From Spirochaetaceae bacterium (GTDB lineage: Bacteria; Spirochaetota; Spirochaetia; Treponematales; Breznakiellaceae): a stretch of DNA of 9,336 bases. The notes under the pieces were generated by a model, which worked only from the letters and a program-made list of their open reading frames with translations, was not told the origin of the DNA and made no database searches. The DNA lies in the NCBI GenBank assembly GCA_031284295.1, contig JAITAE010000281.1, positions 1-9,336 of the forward strand, given 5' to 3'. Shown piece by piece: positions 5,252-9,336 of the stretch. Each line of letters starts with the position of its first letter. The stretch's first letter is position 1. The position numbers and the translations under genes were made by a program.

Positions 5252-5853
5252 TTTGCACCTCCATTGGCCGCTATCCATTCCGAACCCGCCTGAGCCGCGT
5301 TCTTTACGATCAGCGACACGGCGCGGCTCGTGATCGTCGCCGCGGTTATCGTCTCGACGCCGCCACCGTCCTTTTTGACCGCGATATTACCGGCGGACTT
5401 CATGCCGGCAAACTGTCCGTAAAACGTGAGCTTTTTGGGCTTGTCAACGTAGTAATTTTCTTTTGCCGCGTTGGCGCCAAGACCGGGCGTGTCGGATATT
5501 TGCAGAATCTTTACGCCGGTGATTGTACCCGTCATGTCAACACCGACAAGGGCCGTAATATCCGCCTGAAAGCCGCCGCTAGAGGCGTTTACCGCCACGC
5601 CGATGAGGTTTCCGCCGCTCTTTATTGTGTAGGATGTCCCCACGTTTACCTTGCCGTCCGCCGCGGACAGGCTGCCATCTATCGGCGAAAAATCATCTCC
5701 GGCGGGGAACAGCCCCTTCAGCGCGTCATCCAAGTCCTTTTTTTGCCGCTCCGCAATCGTTTTTGATGTTGAATCGTAGACCACCGCGAGCCCCGCGCAG
5801 GCTACCGCCGCGAAAAGGACAAGCGCCACGGTCATTTTTATCGTGTCTTTCAT
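5248..5853 (-). CDS. rnfG: Rnf complex subunit G, covalent-FMN protein
   Basis: RnfG is anchored by one N-terminal membrane helix (about residues 7-26), with the rest as an extracytoplasmic FMN-binding domain in the path from RnfD toward the Fe-S site of A/E. The 201-residue length is normal. SDTPGLGAN (120-128) corresponds to the family's ETPGLG segment, with Asp replacing Glu. The flavinylation motif reads E-T-I-T-A-A-T (167-173), where the usual form is Dxx(S/T)GAT. The attachment threonine, Thr173, is present, but Asp is Glu and Gly is Ala. The ATG (5853-5851) overlaps the rnfD TGA in an ATGA junction, with GGGGG upstream. Its last codons contain the ribosome-binding site of rnfE. Confidence 0.94.
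   Translation of the reverse strand: MKDTIKMTVALVLFAAVACAGLAVVYDSTSKTIAERQKKDLDDALKGLFPAGDDFSPIDGSLSAADGKVNVGTSYTIKSGGNLIGVAVNASSGGFQADITALVGVDMTGTITGVKILQISDTPGLGANAAKENYYVDKPKKLTFYGQFAGMKSAGNIAVKKDGGGVETITAATITSRAVSLIVKNAAQAGSEWIAANGGAN
5258..5262 (-). promoter_or_regulatory. Ribosome-binding site that sets the rnfE start
   Basis: GGAGG on the reverse strand lies inside the last codons of rnfG, six bases upstream of the TTG at 5251. The in-frame ATG at 5278 has no comparable site. This supports a TTG start and coupling of rnfE to rnfG translation. Confidence 0.75.
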
Positions 5854-6893
5854 GATTTTGCCCCCTTTGCGGGCGCGATATAGCCGTATTTTTTGTGCAG
5901 TATCCGGTTAAGGAAGGGCGTCGCCATGTTCATTATCAGGATGCCGTAGGACGCGCCCTCAGGATAATTGCCGAACTTCCGTATCAACACGGCAAGCAGT
6001 CCCGCGCCCACGCCGAATATCAGTTTGCCGTATTCAGTTACCGGCGCGCTTGTATAGTCGGTCGCCATGAAGACCGCGCCAAACACAACGCCGCCGCTCA
6101 GCACGGAAAATACCGGGTCTAGGCCGAGCGCCCATGACGCCGCGAAAGTCGCGGCTATCAGTCCAACGGGAGCGCGCCAGTCTATCGTTTTGGTGGCAAG
6201 CAAGAATATACCGCCCGCCAGTATCAGCAACACCGATGTTTCCCCTATGCAGCCGGCGCGGTTTCCCAAAAACAGCTCTTTTAACATTTCGCCGTAAGAC
6301 GAAACGCCAAGGCTCGATTCCACCGCGCCAGAGCCGGAAACCAACCCCTCTTTTATTATGCCGAGCGGGGTCGCAGTCGTCGCGCCGTCAACAAGGTTTC
6401 CGCCCGAAAACTGATAGAACGGTGTACGCAGTCCCGACGGTTTTAACCATGTCGTCATCGCGGCGGGAAAGCTCATCAACAGAAAGGCGCGGCCCGCCAG
6501 CGCCGGATTGAACACGTTTGCGCCTAGCCCGCCGAAAAATTCCTTCGCCACTATGACGGCGAACAACGCTCCTAGCGCCGTCATCCAGAGCGGGGTCGTG
6601 GGCGGCACGACTAGCGCCAAAAGCAGGCCGGTTACGACCGCCGAACAGTCTTTCACGCGGATTTCCTGACCGGTAACCCGCCGGAAAAACGCCTCCCCCG
6701 CCACCGCCGCCGCGACAGAGACTGCCACGTTCACCAGTGCGCTTACGCCGAATATCACGATACCCCAAACGGTAACCGGCAGCAGCGAGATTACCACGCG
6801 GCTCATTATCTTTGCCGTGTCGTCCGCGCGTACTATATGCGGGCTCGATTGCAGGTACAGGAGTTTCGCTGTCTGATTTTCATTTTCTGCCAT
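5850..6893 (-). CDS. rnfD: Rnf complex subunit D, membrane flavoprotein
   Basis: RnfD is the large flavin-bearing membrane subunit, related to NqrB. The 347-residue protein begins with a soluble segment ending in LQSSPHIV (14-21), as is usual for RnfD, followed by many hydrophobic helices. Conserved stretches include TGLLLALVVPPTTPLW (88-103) and GGLGANVFNPALAGRAF (121-137). The covalent FMN motif reads D-G-A-T-T-A-T-P-L (169-177), making Thr175 the attachment residue. DYTSAPVTEYGK (279-290) and YPEGASYGILIMNM (310-323) are also typical. The ATG lies 10 bases after the rnfC stop, behind a strong AAGGAGG. Its TGA stop overlaps the rnfG start. FMN attachment would need a flavin transferase (ApbE/Ftp type) encoded elsewhere. 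Confidence 0.95.
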   Translation of the reverse strand: MAENENQTAKLLYLQSSPHIVRADDTAKIMSRVVISLLPVTVWGIVIFGVSALVNVAVSVAAAVAGEAFFRRVTGQEIRVKDCSAVVTGLLLALVVPPTTPLWMTALGALFAVIVAKEFFGGLGANVFNPALAGRAFLLMSFPAAMTTWLKPSGLRTPFYQFSGGNLVDGATTATPLGIIKEGLVSGSGAVESSLGVSSYGEMLKELFLGNRAGCIGETSVLLILAGGIFLLATKTIDWRAPVGLIAATFAASWALGLDPVFSVLSGGVVFGAVFMATDYTSAPVTEYGKLIFGVGAGLLAVLIRKFGNYPEGASYGILIMNMATPFLNRILHKKYGYIAPAKGAKS

Positions 6894-6903
6894 TGTTTCC
6901 TCC

Positions 6904-8319
6904 TTAAACCTTAGCCGTTACCGGCGCCGCGGCAGCCGCCGTCTTTGCCGCCGCTTCAGCTTTGGCTTTCGCCTGAGCCGCCTTTGCCGCCAAATGGTTC
7001 CGCAAATTGAACTTGCCCACGCGGAAACGCTGAACAAGCCTTATTCTGGCTGGACAGTTGAACGTACACGCGCCGCATTCGATACAGTCCATCAGCCCAA
7101 TCTTTTGCGCCTCGTCCAGATCACCCGCTTCCAGCGCGTTGTTCATCAAAACCGGGAACAGGCGGGCGCTGCAGTTGCTGATACAGCGTCCGCACCGTAT
7201 ACAGTTACCTTCAGTCTCTACATACGTTTCTTCCTCTGTAAGGAAGTTTATGCCGGACGTGTTCTTTTGTACCGGTATATTGGCGTGCGGCACCGCGGTC
7301 CCCATCATCGGGCCGCCGAATATGATTTTTGCCAGTCTGTCATAGTTGATATTGAAGTATTCCGGTGGAAAGTCAGCCAGAACCGTGCCTATCGGGGCCA
7401 CGATATTTCGCGGGTTGCCGCACGCGCCGCCTGAAACCGTGAGCCCGCGTTTGATAAGCGGGCGGCCTATCGTGAAGGCTTCGCCAACCGCAAGGAGTGT
7501 CCCGACATTTTGCACTATGCAGCCCGCCGCGGACGGAAGCGCGCCGGACGGCACTTCCCTGCCTGTAAGCGCCGTTATCAGCATCTTTTCGCCGCCCTGC
7601 GGATACCGCGTCTTACAGAGGCCGACGCTAATCTTACCCGGATATCCGCCGTCCGTAATCGCCTTCTCAACCTTGGGAACAAGGAATTCCTTGTTGTCCT
7701 CCATCCCGAAGATAGCCTCGTTCACGCCGCTTATCTTCATTAAAATGGCGATACCTTTGACAATCACATCAACCTTCGCGCTTATCGCCGCCTCGTCCGT
7801 GGTAAGGTAACCCTCGCACTCCGCGCCGTCCGCTATGATGTAATCAATCTTGGAGCCGGGAGGGGGATTCAGCTTTACGTGGGCAGGAAAACCGGCGCCG
7901 CCCATGCCGACTATGCCCGCGTCCCGTATCCGCTTCAACGCCTCTTCCTTTGTGCAGGCGAACGGGTCGAGCGGCTCCATGAAAACATCACCTGAAACGG
8001 AATCATCCGCTTCGATGATGATACAGGGGCCTTCGGTATTGTTGGATTGTGTCCGCGTCTCGATTTTTTTTACTATACCGGCAATTGAAGCATGTACCGG
8101 AACCGTCATAGGGCCCGGCGCCGCGGCATCGGCTATTACCTGCCCTCTCTTTACCGGATCGCCAACCGCTACAATAGCCTTGTTGGGCGCTCCCAGATGC
8201 TGATTAATGGGAATAACCACTTGTTTCGGCATCGGAACAAGTTCAGCAGGCTTTCCCGTGGTGCGCTCCTTCCTTTCAGGGATATGGATACCACGCCTAA
8301 ACGTACACTTTTTCGCCAT
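6904..8319 (-). CDS. rnfC: Rnf complex subunit C, NADH/NAD+-binding Fe-S flavoprotein
   Basis: This peripheral cytoplasmic subunit is where NAD+ is reduced. The 471-residue protein has the RnfC N-terminal barrel-sandwich region (GIHIPERK 10-17; VGDPVKRGQVIA 52-63). The complex-I-51K-like nucleotide and FMN domain follows, with VGMGGAGFPAHVKL (137-150) and ADGAECEGYLTTDEA (163-177), then an SLBB-like part. Two [4Fe-4S] motifs are present: Cys373, 376, 379, 383 and Cys412, 415, 418, 422. The first reads CIRCGRCISNCS, with Ser where most relatives have Pro after the fourth Cys. The second keeps CP. The last 28 residues are an Ala/Lys-rich tail of low complexity. It is the first gene of the operon, with GAGG six bases before the ATG at 8319. 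An ATG four bases further upstream is out of frame. Confidence 0.96.
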   Translation of the reverse strand: MAKKCTFRRGIHIPERKERTTGKPAELVPMPKQVVIPINQHLGAPNKAIVAVGDPVKRGQVIADAAAPGPMTVPVHASIAGIVKKIETRTQSNNTEGPCIIIEADDSVSGDVFMEPLDPFACTKEEALKRIRDAGIVGMGGAGFPAHVKLNPPPGSKIDYIIADGAECEGYLTTDEAAISAKVDVIVKGIAILMKISGVNEAIFGMEDNKEFLVPKVEKAITDGGYPGKISVGLCKTRYPQGGEKMLITALTGREVPSGALPSAAGCIVQNVGTLLAVGEAFTIGRPLIKRGLTVSGGACGNPRNIVAPIGTVLADFPPEYFNINYDRLAKIIFGGPMMGTAVPHANIPVQKNTSGINFLTEEETYVETEGNCIRCGRCISNCSARLFPVLMNNALEAGDLDEAQKIGLMDCIECGACTFNCPARIRLVQRFRVGKFNLRNHLAAKAAQAKAKAEAAAKTAAAAAPVTAKV

Positions 8320-8350
8320 TCATGGCCTCGTCTATTTTGGATTTTTAATA

Positions 8351-8380
8351 AGTCTACACTCATAAAACACTAAGCGTCAA
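8351..8380 (-). promoter_or_regulatory. Candidate rnf operon promoter
   Basis: On the reverse strand TTGACG (8380-8375) and TAGACT (8356-8351) are separated by 18 bases. A start near 8344 gives a leader of about 25 bases before the rnfC ATG at 8319. The -35 matches five of six consensus bases and the -10 four of six. No alternative promoter stands out closer to the gene. Confidence 0.5.
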
Positions 8381-8575
8381 GAAAATACCGCCCGCCAGCG
8401 GGTTTAAAGTCCGCTACGCGCCCACCAGTGGTGGGCATCCGCCCCCTCTACAAACATCTTTAGCGCCCTGTCTCCATCCTGTCGTTTCTGTTTTAGCCCC
8501 TCCTATATTCCCCGATTATGCGGCCAAGCCCAGAACAGCGGGTGATGTACCGACTTATTATTAAAAAGGGAATAT
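8381..8575. other. Non-coding spacer upstream of the rnf promoter
   Basis: I see no gene. The spacer contains a perfect 7-bp hairpin GCCCACC, loop AGT, GGTGGGC (8420-8436). It also carries the first of two direct repeats of CCTGTCTCCATCC (8467-8479; second copy 8660-8672), each preceded by GCGCC and C residues. Confidence 0.55.
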
Positions 8576-8596
8576 CCTAAGGAAGCACTGATTTAT
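8576..8596 (+). repeat. Dispersed repeat, exact copy of 2748-2768
   Basis: This copy of the AAGGAAGCACTGATTTAT family lies about 5.8 kb from its identical partner. It sits directly before a large hairpin and about 110 bases before the IS3-family element. I find no inverted partner nearby. Confidence 0.75.
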
Positions 8597-8603
8597 TAAT
8601 AAG

Positions 8604-8661
8604 GGGGGGCGCTATTTCCATGCTGTTACCAGCATATAGCCGCCTGCCTGTCGCGCCCCCC
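8604..8661. repeat. G/C-rich inverted repeat with inner stems
   Basis: GGGGGGCGC (8604-8612) pairs perfectly with GCGCCCCCC (8653-8661). Inside are ATGCT/AGCAT (8620-8624 with 8631-8635) and a flanking GCTAT/ATAGC pair that competes slightly with the outer arm. A further small hairpin CCGCGC/GCGCGG follows at 8672-8685. This may be a small non-autonomous element or structured transcript; I cannot assign it. Confidence 0.6.
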
Positions 8662-8772
8662 TGTCTCCATCCCGCGCAAGCGCGGTATTCCGCCACCCCC
8701 CAGTCAGTTGGACCTTACCCCATCTGGTAGGCGTAAAGATAAGCGTGAGATATACCAGGAGGAGAGGGAAAT

Positions 8773-9084
8773 ATGGGAACGAAAGACAAAGAGCGGCGGG
8801 TATACCCGAAGGAATTCAAGGCCGAAGCGGTGGCGCTGGCAGGGAAGCACGAGAAGCCGGTGCGCCAGGTGGCGGCGGATTTGGGCATCAACGAGAACAT
8901 GCTCCACCGGTGGATACAGCAGGCGCGGGAGGCGGGAGGCTCCGGCTTGCCACCCTTCCCCGGACACGGACGGCCGCGGGACGAGGAACTGACCCGCCTT
9001 CGGAAGGAAGTCAAGGCGCTACGGGAGGCGAACGAAATCCTAAAAAAAGCGGCGGTCATCATCGCACCGGAGGGACCCCGCTGA
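8773..9084 (+). CDS. IS3-family transposase OrfA
   Basis: This 103-residue DNA-binding subunit of the IS3-type transposase recognises the element's ends. Residues 10-50 (from YPKEFKAEAVALA through VRQVAADLGI to NMLHRWIQQ) form the usual helix-turn-helix. RDEELTRLRKEVKAL (69-83) with REANEILKKAA (84-94) form the leucine-zipper coiled coil used for multimerisation. A strong purine-rich site (AGGAGGAGAGGG) precedes the ATG. The TGA stop at 9082-9084 overlaps the ATG of orfB by one base. The A7G tract at 9042-9049, near the end of the gene, lets a fraction of ribosomes shift to make OrfAB. Length is typical. Confidence 0.9.
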   Translation: MGTKDKERRVYPKEFKAEAVALAGKHEKPVRQVAADLGINENMLHRWIQQAREAGGSGLPPFPGHGRPRDEELTRLRKEVKALREANEILKKAAVIIAPEGPR

Positions 9085-9116
9085 TGGTGTCCCGGTTCAT
9101 GAGTGAACACCGGGAC
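9042..9116 (+). promoter_or_regulatory. Programmed -1 frameshift signal of the IS3 element
   Basis: In the orfA frame the sequence reads CTA AAA AAA GCG (9040-9051), giving the slippery heptamer A AAA AAA followed by G. The -1 frame is then open without a stop through to orfB. A hairpin downstream (GTCCCGGT 9089-9096 with ACCGGGAC 9109-9116, plus an inner TCA/TGA pair) could stimulate slippage, although its 40-base distance is longer than usual. Confidence 0.75.
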
Positions 9117-9336
9117 GACTACACCATCCGGGAGATGGCCGGGAATTTTGGGGTCAGTTGCGGCGCCTATTACAAGTGGGCGAGGAAGGAGGAGTCCGGG
9201 GGGAAGAAGGAAGCCGACAGGGAACTGATCGACCTGATTCGCCGGATACAGGAGCAGCATCACTATCGGTACGGCAGCCCCCGGGTGAGGGAAACGCTGC
9301 GCCGGGACTACGGCAGACAGATAAGCCGTAAGAAAG
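9084..9336 (+). CDS. IS3-family transposase OrfB, N-terminal part, cut by the window edge
   Basis: Eighty-four codons are visible from the ATG at 9084, in the -1 frame relative to orfA. The sequence has the HTH_21-like region that precedes the integrase core: YTIREMAGNFGVSCGAYYKW (residues 13-32), then ELIDLIRRIQEQHHYRYGSP (47-66) and VRETLRRDYG (68-77). The DDE catalytic domain lies beyond the window. The frame is open back to the A7G site at 9042-9049, so the working enzyme is expected to be the OrfAB fusion. The isolated ATG start may or may not be used. Confidence 0.85.
   Translation, partial: MVSRFMSEHRDDYTIREMAGNFGVSCGAYYKWARKEESGGKKEADRELIDLIRRIQEQHHYRYGSPRVRETLRRDYGRQISRKK

Larger units (their letters stand above)
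8709..9336 (+). mobile_element. IS3-family insertion sequence, left part, continuing past the window
   Basis: OrfA and the start of orfB, in the -1 frame and joined by an A7G slippery site, define the IS3 family. The left end is probably at TGGACCTTACCC (8709), since IS3-family ends usually begin with TG, but the right end is outside the window and the terminal repeat cannot be confirmed. The element points away from the rnf operon. The visible part shows no decay. Confidence 0.8.

Noticed and set aside
4619..5278. rnfE starting at the ATG at 5278
   Set aside because: It would add nine residues overlapping rnfG; the TTG at 5251 has the ribosome-binding site and the family's normal N-terminus.
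8406..8456. A 17-codon minus-strand frame beginning MFVEGADAHHWW
   Set aside because: It lies over the GCCCACC/GGTGGGC palindrome, has no clear ribosome-binding site and is too short to support.

Overview
The window looks like chromosomal DNA of an anaerobic bacterium. The main evidence is a complete rnfCDGEAB operon (Rnf ferredoxin:NAD+ oxidoreductase) on the minus strand, together with the 5' end of a long-type acyl-CoA dehydratase activase gene. The gene order C-D-G-E-A-B and a multi-ferredoxin RnfB occur in Firmicutes, Thermotogae and spirochaetes. I lean toward a Treponema-like gut spirochaete because of the moderately GC-rich genes and the dense palindromic repeats, but this lineage call is inference and weak.

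Layout. Positions 1-317 (minus) hold the first 105 codons of the activase, with a promoter so close that its mRNA may be leaderless. Positions 388-970 (minus) are a decayed ISAs1-family transposase that abuts a palindromic repeat (959-1071). Positions 1072-1435 are non-coding and hold a 14-C homopolymer next to a good sigma70-type promoter. That promoter appears to drive an AT-rich class I methyltransferase gene (1436-2446, plus), whose stop codon lies inside a dispersed repeat. Positions 2447-3140 are a mosaic of nested inverted repeats, including a second copy of the 959-1071 repeat. A strong intrinsic terminator (about 3132-3178) closes the rnf operon, which runs from 8319 down to 3220. Its six genes overlap or sit within 10 bases of each other, and a promoter lies at 8351-8380. 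Positions 8381-8708 carry further hairpins and an exact copy of the dispersed repeat. The left part of an IS3-family element (orfA, start of orfB, A7G slippery site) runs from about 8709 off the right edge.

How the genes work together. RnfB takes electrons from reduced ferredoxin, and the membrane subunits A, D, E and G pass them through Fe-S centres and covalently bound flavins. RnfC reduces NAD+ while the complex moves Na+ or H+ outward. The activase family fires 2-hydroxyacyl-CoA dehydratases or related enzymes, which also draw electrons from low-potential carriers, so both fit a fermentative anaerobe. The methyltransferase is unrelated to this core, looks acquired, and is the best candidate for a phase-variable gene. 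I saw no RNA genes, CRISPR array, or clear defence or toxin system.
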